32,520 nt of DNA from Neisseriaceae bacterium ESL0693 (GTDB taxonomy: Bacteria; Pseudomonadota; Gammaproteobacteria; Burkholderiales; Neisseriaceae), in the NCBI GenBank assembly GCA_029433475.1, contig JAQTIE010000014.1, forward strand, positions 1-32,520. Direction: 5' to 3'. A program made the translations under genes and the position numbers. Each line of letters starts with the position of its first letter. Position 1 is the stretch's first letter. Below, in pieces: positions 7,736 to 16,035 of the stretch. The notes under the pieces are model-generated. The model ran no database searches. It worked only from the letters and a program-made list of their open reading frames with translations, and was not told the DNA's origin.

Positions 7736-10700
7736 ATGGCAATGAGCAAGGATGAAGCAGAAAAGGTAACACGGTCGTTTTTAACCGATTACCCAGGTGC
7801 AGGTGTGTTGGCTTATAAATTGCGTAAAAATGTAAGTGAACTTTACGGGCCAAATTCTAAGATGGTACCGAAAAGTATGAAAGGCGCTTATCTTCCAAAT
7901 AAAACCATAGCATCTGATGGACAAACTTATCAAGGACGTGTGGATATTGTGTTGGAAAATGCCGATCACGCCAAGGATTTACTCATTACGTTGCGCCATG
8001 AAGTTATAGGGCACTATGGGATGAACACTTTTGCACCAGAGGAAAAACGACATTTGCTCGATGGCATAATCGCAGGCCGTGAAGAGCCAACGCTCAAGCC
8101 TCTATGGGAAAAAATTAATAAGCACTATGCTAATATATCGCTTGATATGCGCGCCGAAGAAGTCCTAGCCCTGCAATCTGAACGTGTAGAGCCACATCAA
8201 CACATCGGTAATGATATGGTACAACAACAAGCCCAGAAATCCTTTAACGAAACCTGCCTCTCTCGTGTGCGACCAATGGGAGTTGATGATCTTCAAAACA
8301 TAGTATGTATGGTCGCTCAAGGGCTTCATGACCGCACTAGGACACAGAAAACATTCCCAACAACCGATCCCCAATTCAGAAAGGATAACGTCAAGGATGA
8401 AGCAAAAAAGCCATTTCATGAGGTGGTGGCTGAAAAGCTAATCGAACAGCTTAAGGCCGGTACCGCGCCTTGGCAAATACCTTGGAACCCAGGGAGTCCT
8501 AATTCAATAATGCCGATGAATCCTACCACCGGCAAACGGTACAAAGGCATTAATGCCATTTACTTGATGGCTCAAGGGCGTGATGACTTACGTTGGATGA
8601 CATATAAGCAAGCGTCTGCTGTTGGTGCCCAAGTTCGAAAAGGCGAGAAAGGTACAACCGTTCAATATTGGAAATTCAACGAAGAACGAGACAAGTTGGA
8701 TGACCAGGGCCGACCAATGCGCGATGAGGAAGGCAAGAAGATCAAGGAAATAGTCATATTTGAAAGACCGCGTGTATTCTACTCAACTGTTTTCAATGGT
8801 GAGCAGATTGATGGTTTACCACCGCAGCAGATTAAACCAGCTGAAGAGCAGAAATGGAATATTATAGATCGGGCTGAAAATATCCTACAGGCTTCTGGTG
8901 CAAAGATTGTTCATACGGGTGTGGATCGAGCTTTTTATAGAGTTTCGCACGATTTGATTGCTCTACCAGAAAAAAGCCAATTCGATAGTGCAGACCGTTA
9001 CTATGCGACGGCATTGCATGAGCTAGGACATTGGACTGGGCATCCTTCGCGTCTCGATCGAGACCTTGCTCATCCATTTGGATCAAGAGGGTACGCTAAG
9101 GAAGAATTAAGAGCAGAGATTTCTTCAATGATGTTGGGTGATGAGCTGGGTATTGGCCATGACCCTGGGCAACATGCCGCGTATGTCGGTAGCTGGATCA
9201 AGGTGCTGCATGATGAACCAATGGAAATTTTTCGAGCTTCATCCGATGCCGAGAAAATCTTTGACTATGTGATGGCTTTTGAGCAGGTACAGATACAGCA
9301 GGAAGAAAAGGAGCTTACAGTGAAGGATATTCCAGCCGATAAAGAAATACAAAAAGATACTGAAACTCAGAGTGCGATGGCTATACCTACTCAGCAGAAA
9401 GGAGAACGTGAGTACATTAATGTACCCTTTAAGGAGAAAGACCAAGCCAAGAAACTTGGAGCACGATGGGATCGTCAACAGCAGTCATGGTATGTACCGG
9501 CAGGCATTGATATTGCACTGTTTACCAAATGGGCGAAGAGTACTGATACATCAGTTCCAGATGTAAGCCAGAATAATAATAAGCCTGCACAAGAGCGACA
9601 GTATCTTGCTGTACCTTATGCTGAACGTGGGGAAGCTAAGGCTGCTGGCGCCCTTTGGGATAAAACGGTTAAATCTTGGTATGTCGGTCCACGTGCTGAT
9701 ATGGCTAAGCTGGAGCGCTGGAACCCAGACAAGATAGCTATCCAGCAGGAACCTACTATGACACCAAGGGAGGAATTTGCGCAAGCCATGCTTAGCGCAG
9801 GTTTGTTCGTTGGCCATCGGTCAGATGGCGATCATCCAATCATGGATGGCAAGAAACATCGTGTGCCGGTGGAGGGGGGTAGGCCAGGAACATTAGATGG
9901 CTTCTATGTTGGTCACATGGACGGACATCCAGCTGGCCGAATTATCAACAACAAAACCGGTACCGATATTACTTGGAAGAGTAAGGGGTATGCCTTGAGT
10001 AGTGAAGAAAAAGCTAAGCTACAAGCCGAGGCTGCAACCAAGTTGGCCAAGCGTGAGCGTGATCAGGAGCAAGCACATGAAGTCGCAGCCGAGCGTGTTG
10101 GTCGTCAGATGGCCACGCTTACACCTATCAAACAGCCAACCCCATATCTGGAAAATAAAGGCATTAAACCTCAGATTGGTGTGCTAACGGACAAAGAAGG
10201 CCAAAAAACCTATATTCCTGTATTTGATACGAACGGCAAGCAGTGGGCAATGCAGTACATTCAAGAAGATGGTACCAAACGGTTTGCCAAGGATAGCAAG
10301 AAGGAAGGATGTTTTCATGCAGTGGGTGGTATGGATGCGTTGGCCACAGTACCAGCCATAGTTATTTCTGAAGGTTATGCTACAGCAGCGAGTAATTCTG
10401 AAGCACTAGGCTTTGCTACAGTGGCAGCTTTTGACTCAGGAAACTTGCCCCATGTTGCTCGTGCACTCCATGAAAAATACCCTGACAAACCTATCATTAT
10501 TGCTGGAGACGATGATAAAGCTCAGGAGCTAGAGCGCGGTTACAATCCTGGGAGGGCTAAAGCAGAAGAAGCAGCGAAGGCTGTAGGAGGCAAAGCCGTT
10601 TTCCCTATTTTTGCACCAGGGGAACAGGTCAGTAATCCTAAAGGCTTTACTGACTTTAATGATTTGGCCACTAAAAGCGAACTAGGTCGTGAAGGTGTTG

Positions 10701-10828
10701 AACGGCAGATTAATGCGGCTGTAAGTAAAGTACTGGTCGACGTTGACCAGCATAAAAAAGAGCAGAAGATTGTGCAAGAACAGAGACACGAAAAGAAACA
10801 GCGGCCGAAGCGGGTAGCTAGAATCTGA
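7736..10828 (+). CDS. traC: TraC-type primase fused to ArdC-like domains
   Basis: This 1,030-residue protein has several parts. An N-terminal zincin-like region carries HEVIGH at residues 88-93. An ArdC-like ssDNA-binding domain runs about 225-330, followed by its zincin partner with HELGH at 428-432. Two DUF5710-like repeats lie at about 558-600 and 621-663 (REYINVPFKEKDQAKKLGARWD, then RQYLAVPYAERGEAKAAGALWD). The C-terminal Toprim primase domain has SEGYATA near 880, AGDDD near 921 and FTDFNDLA near 970. RP4 TraC1 (1,061 residues) also has an ArdC-like N terminus. TraC primes DNA synthesis in the recipient and is itself transferred; the ArdC part may protect incoming DNA from restriction. 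The ATG at 7736 is chosen for AAGGAGG at 7722-7728; a TTG at 7730 also opens the frame. Confidence 0.9.
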   Translation: MAMSKDEAEKVTRSFLTDYPGAGVLAYKLRKNVSELYGPNSKMVPKSMKGAYLPNKTIASDGQTYQGRVDIVLENADHAKDLLITLRHEVIGHYGMNTFAPEEKRHLLDGIIAGREEPTLKPLWEKINKHYANISLDMRAEEVLALQSERVEPHQHIGNDMVQQQAQKSFNETCLSRVRPMGVDDLQNIVCMVAQGLHDRTRTQKTFPTTDPQFRKDNVKDEAKKPFHEVVAEKLIEQLKAGTAPWQIPWNPGSPNSIMPMNPTTGKRYKGINAIYLMAQGRDDLRWMTYKQASAVGAQVRKGEKGTTVQYWKFNEERDKLDDQGRPMRDEEGKKIKEIVIFERPRVFYSTVFNGEQIDGLPPQQIKPAEEQKWNIIDRAENILQASGAKIVHTGVDRAFYRVSHDLIALPEKSQFDSADRYYATALHELGHWTGHPSRLDRDLAHPFGSRGYAKEELRAEISSMMLGDELGIGHDPGQHAAYVGSWIKVLHDEPMEIFRASSDAEKIFDYVMAFEQVQIQQEEKELTVKDIPADKEIQKDTETQSAMAIPTQQKGEREYINVPFKEKDQAKKLGARWDRQQQSWYVPAGIDIALFTKWAKSTDTSVPDVSQNNNKPAQERQYLAVPYAERGEAKAAGALWDKTVKSWYVGPRADMAKLERWNPDKIAIQQEPTMTPREEFAQAMLSAGLFVGHRSDGDHPIMDGKKHRVPVEGGRPGTLDGFYVGHMDGHPAGRIINNKTGTDITWKSKGYALSSEEKAKLQAEAATKLAKRERDQEQAHEVAAERVGRQMATLTPIKQPTPYLENKGIKPQIGVLTDKEGQKTYIPVFDTNGKQWAMQYIQEDGTKRFAKDSKKEGCFHAVGGMDALATVPAIVISEGYATAASNSEALGFATVAAFDSGNLPHVARALHEKYPDKPIIIAGDDDKAQELERGYNPGRAKAEEAAKAVGGKAVFPIFAPGEQVSNPKGFTDFNDLATKSELGREGVERQINAAVSKVLVDVDQHKKEQKIVQEQRHEKKQRPKRVARI

Positions 10829-10855
10829 TAACAGAATTGTTGCCTACTTCCTTGG

Positions 10856-10884
10856 CCGCCCTGCATTTTGGGGCGGTTTTTTTT
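10856..10884 (+). terminator. Rho-independent terminator after traC
   Basis: A perfect 6-bp stem CCGCCC (10856-10861) and GGGCGG (10871-10876) with a nine-base loop is followed by eight T residues (10877-10884). It closes the rightward tra operon and separates it from the resolvase unit. Confidence 0.93.
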
Positions 10885-11014
10885 ACCTAAGCACAAGGTG
10901 GCTATTTTATATGGCTAAAAATAACCTAGCCAATTTGAGCTGGGAAACTTCAATTTTTGGCTAGGTATGCAATAATGGTCATTTTAAGTATACCTAAAAT
11001 AACTAGGAGAGCAT
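10885..11014. promoter_or_regulatory. Resolvase leader with candidate res site
   Basis: This stretch between the traC terminator and the resolvase start is full of inverted repeats. CCTAGCCA (10925-10932) pairs with TGGCTAGG (10958-10965), and TAGGTAT (10962-10968) pairs with ATACCTA (10990-10996). Serine resolvases act on about 28-bp imperfect dimer sites arranged upstream of their own gene, overlapping its promoter. The number and spacing of subsites were not resolved by eye. No convincing -35/-10 pair was found. Confidence 0.55.
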
Positions 11015-11650
11015 ATGAAAGTAGCACGTATTTATCTTCGCGTGAGTACTGAAGAACAAGACCTGACCCGTCAGGCAGCTATTGTCGAAAGTACAAAGGC
11101 AGCTGGCTTTTATGTGGCAGGTATCTATCGAGAGAAAGCATCTGGGGCACGCGCAGATCGAGCTGAAATGCTACGTATGATTGCCGATCTACAACCTGGT
11201 GAAGTAGTAGTTGCTGAGAAGATTGATCGCATTAGTCGCTTACCGTTACCAGAAGCAGAACGCCTAGTAGCATCAATTCGAGCTAAAGGAGCTAAGCTTG
11301 CTGTTCCTGGCGTAGTGGATTTGACCGAACTAGTGGCCGAAACGCAGGGAGTGGCCAAAGTTGTCCTGGAATCTGTGCAGGACATGCTTTTGAAACTAGC
11401 GTTACAGATTGCGCGTGATGATTACGAAGATCGACGGGAGCGGCAACGCCAAGGAGTAGAACTGGCAAAGCAAGCAGGTCGCTATGTAGGAAGAAAAGCT
11501 GACCCTATTATGCATGATCGAATTATTGCGCTACGCATTGCTGGCCACAGTATCTCAGAAACAGCTAAACTAGCTCAATGTAGCGAAAGTCAGGTTAAAC
11601 GAGTGTGGGCGATACATCGGGGCGCAAAAAGCCCGCACAAGGTAGCCTGA
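11015..11650 (+). CDS. Serine recombinase (resolvase/invertase family)
   Basis: This 211-residue small serine resolvase has a catalytic domain starting KVARIYLRVSTEEQDLTRQ, with nucleophile Ser11. The arginine-rich EKIDRISRLPL motif lies near residue 68. A C-terminal helix-turn-helix reads SISETAKLAQCSESQVKRVW. It most resembles plasmid ParA-type resolvases, which turn dimers back into monomers at a res site so that copies segregate. RP4 also has a resolvase, but within parCBA next to parDE. Here it stands alone between the tra and trb blocks, a usual cargo-insertion site in IncP-1 plasmids. Start is supported by AGGAG five bases upstream. An invertase role cannot be excluded, but no invertible segment was seen. 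Confidence 0.85.
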   Translation: MKVARIYLRVSTEEQDLTRQAAIVESTKAAGFYVAGIYREKASGARADRAEMLRMIADLQPGEVVVAEKIDRISRLPLPEAERLVASIRAKGAKLAVPGVVDLTELVAETQGVAKVVLESVQDMLLKLALQIARDDYEDRRERQRQGVELAKQAGRYVGRKADPIMHDRIIALRIAGHSISETAKLAQCSESQVKRVWAIHRGAKSPHKVA

Positions 11651-11687
11651 TCCATCAGTCTTCCAAGGCGGCAAAGTAGCAGTGAGG

Positions 11688-12101
11688 CTAGAAGGTAGCG
11701 TCTTTCAGAGAAATTGCGCAGCCATTGAAGTCATAGGACACGTCCATAATAACACCGGAGGCGCGAGCTGTCTTGCCGACCGTCAACGCAGTGACATTGG
11801 CCTTGTTATCGGTGCCGGCGTGTATCAATACTTGGCCAGCTTTCAAGAGTACGCGATAGTGAGGCTGGAAGCCTTCATTGACTGACTGCACTTTGCCGGT
11901 TATGGCAAGGCTCTTACCGACATACGTGCTATTGGCCTGTATCTGGTTGTTCTTTGAAGCTTGGCAAATCTGCGGCAGTGTATCCGTCACCATGACTGGG
12001 GCCGTGGCCTTTTGAATGTTCTTGGCGAACTGATCCAGCTCAGCACAGCCGGCCAGAACCAGGATTGGTAAAGCAAAAGCTAGGCGGTTTATAGATTTCA
12101 T
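11688..12101 (-). CDS. OB-fold lipoprotein at the end of the trb operon
   Basis: This 137-residue protein has a lipoprotein signal peptide with lipobox LAGC at residues 16-19, so it should be anchored in a membrane by Cys19. The mature part reads YVGKSLAITGKVQSVNEG...VLIHAGTDNKANVTALTVGKTARASGVI, typical of tRNA_anti-like OB-fold domains found in small periplasmic lipoproteins. It is the last gene of the leftward trb operon, 15 bases after trbN. Canonical RP4 has trbO and trbP near here, which this does not resemble. A role at the mating channel or cell surface is only a guess from position. Confidence 0.7.
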   Translation of the reverse strand: MKSINRLAFALPILVLAGCAELDQFAKNIQKATAPVMVTDTLPQICQASKNNQIQANSTYVGKSLAITGKVQSVNEGFQPHYRVLLKAGQVLIHAGTDNKANVTALTVGKTARASGVIMDVSYDFNGCAISLKDATF

Positions 12102-12116
12102 ATAGCAAACTCCTTA

Positions 12117-12716
12117 TCAGTGAAAAAATATGGAACGCGGCACATAGCTGGCAGTGTTAAGCGTGCTAGGTGCTGCGGGCTTGTATTGCATAGCCGCAGG
12201 GGCAGTCGCAGGTGCCGCTACAGGCGATTGGGTCGCAGGCATGGTCGATACCGAAGCGGTAGCGCCTTTTTTCGTCACGTCCAGAGTCACAAAACGTGTT
12301 TCGAGCCAGTTGGCCCACTTGGATGCTTTACGGATTAAATCTGCGCGATAAATAGAGTTGTAGCGAGGTGTGCGCGAGTGGTAGTTAGCTGCTTTTGTCC
12401 AGATATCACCTTTATCATTGCGAATATGCATCCGTAACCGCCAAGCAGCCAAATCATATGGATAACAACCAGTTGCTGCCACATCGTCAGTTGTGATCCC
12501 ATATTTAGCCAAGCTACGCAGATATGATGTATTAAATTGCATGGGGCCAACATCATGAGTACCATTTGAGTTACGTACCCACTGTCCAGGCTTGCCGCCT
12601 TCTTTCTCGGCTACAGCCAATACGATATTGGCTGGAATCTCATATTTGACTGCTGCCGAAATTGAGCAAATAACACGTTCTTGAATCTGTGGAGGCATAT
12701 CGGCTATAAGTGGCAT
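12117..12716 (-). CDS. trbN: TrbN, lytic transglycosylase (VirB1-like)
   Basis: This 199-residue protein has a soluble lytic transglycosylase domain (about residues 10-145), with the likely catalytic glutamate at 39 in AVAEKEGGKPGQW. Downstream family features include DVGPMQFNTSYL and the AANYHSRTP stretch. RP4 TrbN is 211 residues. The enzyme cuts peptidoglycan locally to make room for the transfer channel. No clear N-terminal signal peptide is visible from the ATG at 12716, which is odd for a periplasmic enzyme. A Pro/Ala-rich tail follows the domain. It is near the end of the trb operon. Confidence 0.9.
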   Translation of the reverse strand: MPLIADMPPQIQERVICSISAAVKYEIPANIVLAVAEKEGGKPGQWVRNSNGTHDVGPMQFNTSYLRSLAKYGITTDDVAATGCYPYDLAAWRLRMHIRNDKGDIWTKAANYHSRTPRYNSIYRADLIRKASKWANWLETRFVTLDVTKKGATASVSTMPATQSPVAAPATAPAAMQYKPAAPSTLNTASYVPRSIFFH

Positions 12717-12731
12717 TACGATCCCTTATAT

Positions 12732-13307
12732 TTACCGTTTCAACCAGCTGTTTTCACGGTTTTGGCGACGCTTTTCTTTCAAACGTGCGTTATATTCAGC
12801 TTGGGCGCGGTCATAGTCCTTTGCATTGACCCAATATCCCCCCTCTTTTGGTGTACCAACATAACGTGGCATGGTGCCGCTGGAGCCAAAGTCGGTATAA
12901 GCGTGCCCAGTATATGCTGCACAATAATCTGGCATTTGGTTGCTGATGTATATTTGGCCAGTGCCCCACCCATGATATTTAATCAGCGTATGATTGAGTG
13001 ATTTTGCATCACAACGACCTGCACCGTTGACTTGTGCAGAAATTAGAGATGCCATTTCGGGCGTTTGGTTTGAGACAGGACAGAGATTGAGGAAATTTCT
13101 TCGCTTCTTGAGTGTGTCTGAGAATTTACGAGCCGTAATGCTAAAATAACGGTTAAGTGAAGGTGCGCATTCATTCGGTCGAGTACCAGATGAGAGACAC
13201 AGAACGGCTTCACATGCAAGGCGAGTATCACCTGTTAAAACCTCCTCTGCTGATGCTGTGCCAAGAGCTAAAAACATGACAGTTACGGCAAACATTTTTT
13301 TCTTCAT
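12732..13307 (-). CDS. trbM: TrbM family transfer protein
   Basis: This 191-residue exported protein has a signal peptide at residues 1-20 (ending TASA) and a cysteine-rich mature part: LACEAVLCLSSGTRPNECAPSLNRYFSI, NLCPVS, GRCDAK. This is the signature of TrbM, 195 residues in RP4. Its biochemical role is not known; in RP4 trbM is not strictly needed for transfer. It lies between trbL and trbN in the usual order. The paired cysteines suggest disulfide bonds in the periplasm (inference). Confidence 0.9.
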   Translation of the reverse strand: MKKKMFAVTVMFLALGTASAEEVLTGDTRLACEAVLCLSSGTRPNECAPSLNRYFSITARKFSDTLKKRRNFLNLCPVSNQTPEMASLISAQVNGAGRCDAKSLNHTLIKYHGWGTGQIYISNQMPDYCAAYTGHAYTDFGSSGTMPRYVGTPKEGGYWVNAKDYDRAQAEYNARLKEKRRQNRENSWLKR

Positions 13308-13325
13308 AATGACTTCTCCTAGTGG

Positions 13326-15005
13326 TTAAACAGATTTTTCACCTTTATCGCGGTTTACAAATGATGCGACTTCTGATTCTCGGTCGACTTTTGTTTCTCC
13401 GGAAGCCAAACTATTTGTGTCAAATGTCGGCTTTGTATCTTGTACCTTAATAGCGGCTGCGATCTTACCGCCTACGGTATTGGAAATCCGATTTTTTGCA
13501 GATTCCTTAATACGATTAGCTCGGTTTTTTGCAACCGTTGCTGCGCCTTTGGCTAATATACCTCCGGCATCGGCTGTAATCCGCCCAACCTTGGAAGCCT
13601 TAGATAGAAAACCATTACTGGCTTTTGTTTGACTCTTATCGTTATCTGAGTTGCTACTTTTATTGGAGGGAGCGCTATCATTAGAAGAGTTATTGCTGTC
13701 CGAATTGGCTTCTGAATCTGACGATCCGCTGCCTGAACTAGTATCGCTGCTTGAGCTAGACTCACTACCGCCACTGCTGCTGTTTGAGTCCGCTTCTGAA
13801 GATGATTCGCTTTTCGAGCCAGAATCGCTACTTGAACTAGATTCACTGCTATTACCACCGCCGCCACCACCACTACTATCAAAACCGGCAGCTTGGGCAA
13901 ATGGCGTATCGCCAGTGCTAGATCCGTTACTGTCACTACCACTGCCTCCATCACCACCAGACATAATATCGCCACTATTACCGCTAGCAGAGGCATTTTC
14001 GCTAGCTTTTGAGAATGCAGCCTTAATAGCTTGTGCTCCACCGGCTATTTGTGATGCACCAGCCGCTATGGCAGCACCACCGGTTGCCATAGCGGCTGCT
14101 GCCATACTAGCTGCTGCTAATGCAGACCCAGCACCAAACGAAGGGGAGCTTACGCTTGCACCTGTAATCATCGACGCAAACATCCCTGGAATTTTATTGG
14201 TTAATAAAAGAAGAATGATAACAACGATTAGCATTACAGCCATTTCTTTCAGAGCTATGCCATTGGTACTCATGAGTGCATAGTAATCATCAAGGAAGGT
14301 CTTACCGATACCAACCAAAAGCACCATCCCCATAAGCTGTACCGCTACTCCTAGCACTGTCTTGTAGTAATTGATCGCCATATCTGATGTCCAACGCGAC
14401 CCACCAAAGCCGAGAAAAAACACGCCGCCATATGCAAGTACCCACCCAGATATGAGAAGAAGTAGCATGTTTATGCTGACTAAAGCTAGGATTACTAGAA
14501 TACCTATTGCCAATATAAACCCAACTAGGCTATCGACAGGTTTCCAAATTGAAGAGTTTTCCAAAACCCGCTCAAATAATTCAAAACCAATATCAACCAT
14601 GCCTGATGGAGAAATACCGTTATTAAGACCGGAAACATTGGCGGCAAGTTTTCGCAATGATTCGTATATAGTCGAAGCAAAATAAGGACCATTAGTTAAC
14701 AGCCACCAGAAGAATCCGGTAAAGATCGTAAATCTAATGAACTCGGAAAAAAACTCACCAATATCGGCTTTGCGTAAAGCCATTAGGCCGAACGTCCAAG
14801 TCATACTTATAAGAGCTAATGTCCAAAACAACCAACTTGCTGCATTTATAATAATGCCAGCCCATCCTGAGGCAGCAGTTTGATATCGGCTTAGTATGCT
14901 ATCAAGTACACCGGTATTAGTTAATTCCGCATGCGCTGACATTGAAAACAATGCTAGCCAAAGGAATAACGGCAAAGTGTATTTTAGTTTGGCTAGCATT
15001 TTCAT
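13326..15005 (-). CDS. trbL: TrbL, polytopic channel protein (VirB6-like)
   Basis: The start chosen is ATG 15005, after GAGG, giving a signal-like N terminus (KYTLPLFLWLALFSMSAHA) and 559 residues; RP4 TrbL has 528. An upstream frame start at 15050 would overlap trbK and lacks a ribosome site. The first 290 residues hold about five to six membrane segments and form the inner-membrane core of the type IV secretion channel. They are followed by an Ala/Gly-rich stretch, then about 110 residues of almost pure Ser, Gly, Asp and Asn (about 355-460). A basic tail with repeated Lys/Arg ends the protein. The Ser-rich part is probably disordered. Confidence 0.93.
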   Translation of the reverse strand: MKMLAKLKYTLPLFLWLALFSMSAHAELTNTGVLDSILSRYQTAASGWAGIIINAASWLFWTLALISMTWTFGLMALRKADIGEFFSEFIRFTIFTGFFWWLLTNGPYFASTIYESLRKLAANVSGLNNGISPSGMVDIGFELFERVLENSSIWKPVDSLVGFILAIGILVILALVSINMLLLLISGWVLAYGGVFFLGFGGSRWTSDMAINYYKTVLGVAVQLMGMVLLVGIGKTFLDDYYALMSTNGIALKEMAVMLIVVIILLLLTNKIPGMFASMITGASVSSPSFGAGSALAAASMAAAAMATGGAAIAAGASQIAGGAQAIKAAFSKASENASASGNSGDIMSGGDGGSGSDSNGSSTGDTPFAQAAGFDSSGGGGGGNSSESSSSSDSGSKSESSSEADSNSSSGGSESSSSSDTSSGSGSSDSEANSDSNNSSNDSAPSNKSSNSDNDKSQTKASNGFLSKASKVGRITADAGGILAKGAATVAKNRANRIKESAKNRISNTVGGKIAAAIKVQDTKPTFDTNSLASGETKVDRESEVASFVNRDKGEKSV

Positions 15006-15012
15006 TTCTACC

Positions 15013-15234
15013 TCACCATTCTTTTTTAGGACTTGACTTGTAGCTGCCACGGCGTAAACACATTGAGGAAAATTCTTGTTGTTGATCCTGTGGCATTGCC
15101 TTTACCGCTTGAAAAGCGCAGTTCTCATCGTTTACTTCTGGAAACGGTTGCTTTTCGGATTTGTTGTCACAACCCGTGACCAAAGCTACCAAGGTAACGA
15201 TAAACGCCAAGATTAAAATTTTATTTTTTTTCAT
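15013..15234 (-). CDS. trbK: TrbK, entry-exclusion lipoprotein
   Basis: This 73-residue lipoprotein has a signal peptide and lipobox VTGC (Cys22). It sits between trbJ and trbL like RP4 TrbK (69 residues), which stays in the recipient's membrane and blocks entry of a second related plasmid. The mature part is charged, with two further cysteines. Size, lipobox and place support the name; the mature sequence is poorly conserved among IncP plasmids, so exclusion specificity may differ. Confidence 0.85.
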   Translation of the reverse strand: MKKNKILILAFIVTLVALVTGCDNKSEKQPFPEVNDENCAFQAVKAMPQDQQQEFSSMCLRRGSYKSSPKKEW

Positions 15235-15246
15235 GAACTTTATCCT

Positions 15247-16017
15247 TTACCAGTAAACTACGGGACTGCGTTTATATTTGCCTCGTCGAAGCTGTACAGC
15301 CGCAGCTTCTTCTTGGGCTTCTCGATCTGTTTGTGCTTGGAGGCGTGTTGTAATGACATTTTGCTGAGCTATCAATAATGCACGAATTTGTAAAAGCTGA
15401 TTACTCTGATGACTAGCAAGTTGGTTAGCATAACCGATAGCTTGGAGTTGCCCTTTAACATCTTGCGCTTTCCCCTGTAACTGTTCTAATGTACGAGCAT
15501 CGGCATTCAGTGCAGTTTGCTGTTTATCTAGGCTACGGAATAATGCATCATTCGCCTTTTTCTGACTCTCACTAGCAAGACGGCGGCTTTCCTCCATTGC
15601 AGCTTTTTCTGTTGGCGTACAGCCACCGGCAGAAAAACATGGTGAGCTGCGATAATAAGCCACGTCATGAAACTTACTTAGATATGAATCTAGGCTGCCG
15701 AGCTGATTTTTATAGTAATTGAGTGTGTCTTGAGCCTGCCGCAGATTGTTCATTGTAGCCTGCGCTTGATCCCAGATATATGCTGCTGGAGCCATTGTGT
15801 TTTGCAGCATGTTCTCGTATTGCTGCAATTGAGTCTGATATTGCTGAATTTGTTTTGCAGTCTGCGCGACTGCTTCCATTGCAGTCATGACATTCTGTAT
15901 TAGGTTTGTTCCGTCGACCACAGGGATACCTGCTGCTTGTATCGGAACGGATGTAAATGTTCCAGCAGAAAATGCAACTACCAGTATAATTTTAGCAGCT
16001 AAAAATTTTTGCTTCAT
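15247..16017 (-). CDS. trbJ: TrbJ, minor pilus-tip protein (VirB5-like)
   Basis: This 256-residue exported protein has a signal peptide (about residues 1-29, ending PIQA) and long Gln/Leu-rich coiled-coil helices (QIQQYQTQLQQYENML, residues 57-73). RP4 TrbJ is 254 residues. VirB5-type proteins sit at the pilus base or tip and help attach to the recipient. In RP4, TrbJ with TrbK was also examined for entry exclusion. The loop with two cysteines (SSPCFSAGGCTPTEK) is typical. A KorB operator overlaps codons 5-9 of the gene. Confidence 0.93.
   Translation of the reverse strand: MKQKFLAAKIILVVAFSAGTFTSVPIQAAGIPVVDGTNLIQNVMTAMEAVAQTAKQIQQYQTQLQQYENMLQNTMAPAAYIWDQAQATMNNLRQAQDTLNYYKNQLGSLDSYLSKFHDVAYYRSSPCFSAGGCTPTEKAAMEESRRLASESQKKANDALFRSLDKQQTALNADARTLEQLQGKAQDVKGQLQAIGYANQLASHQSNQLLQIRALLIAQQNVITTRLQAQTDREAQEEAAAVQLRRGKYKRSPVVYW
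15991..16003. promoter_or_regulatory. KorB operator in the start of trbJ
   Basis: TTTAGCAGCTAAA matches the KorB operator apart from the central base (A on this strand). It lies inside the trbJ coding region, 15 to 27 bases after the start codon and far from any recognised promoter. It may allow KorB to act midway along the long trb operon. Confidence 0.75.
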
Positions 16018-16035
16018 TACAGTGTCTCCTTGGCG

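Noticed and set aside
13651-14283. A 210-residue Leu/Pro/Ser-rich frame on the plus strand
   Set aside because: It is the antisense of the Ser-rich part of trbL; the low-complexity codons make a long open frame by chance. No ribosome site, domain or promoter.
15006-15050. Upstream extension of trbL
   Set aside because: It overlaps the end of trbK, has no ribosome site and would put 15 residues before a clean signal-like N terminus at 15005.
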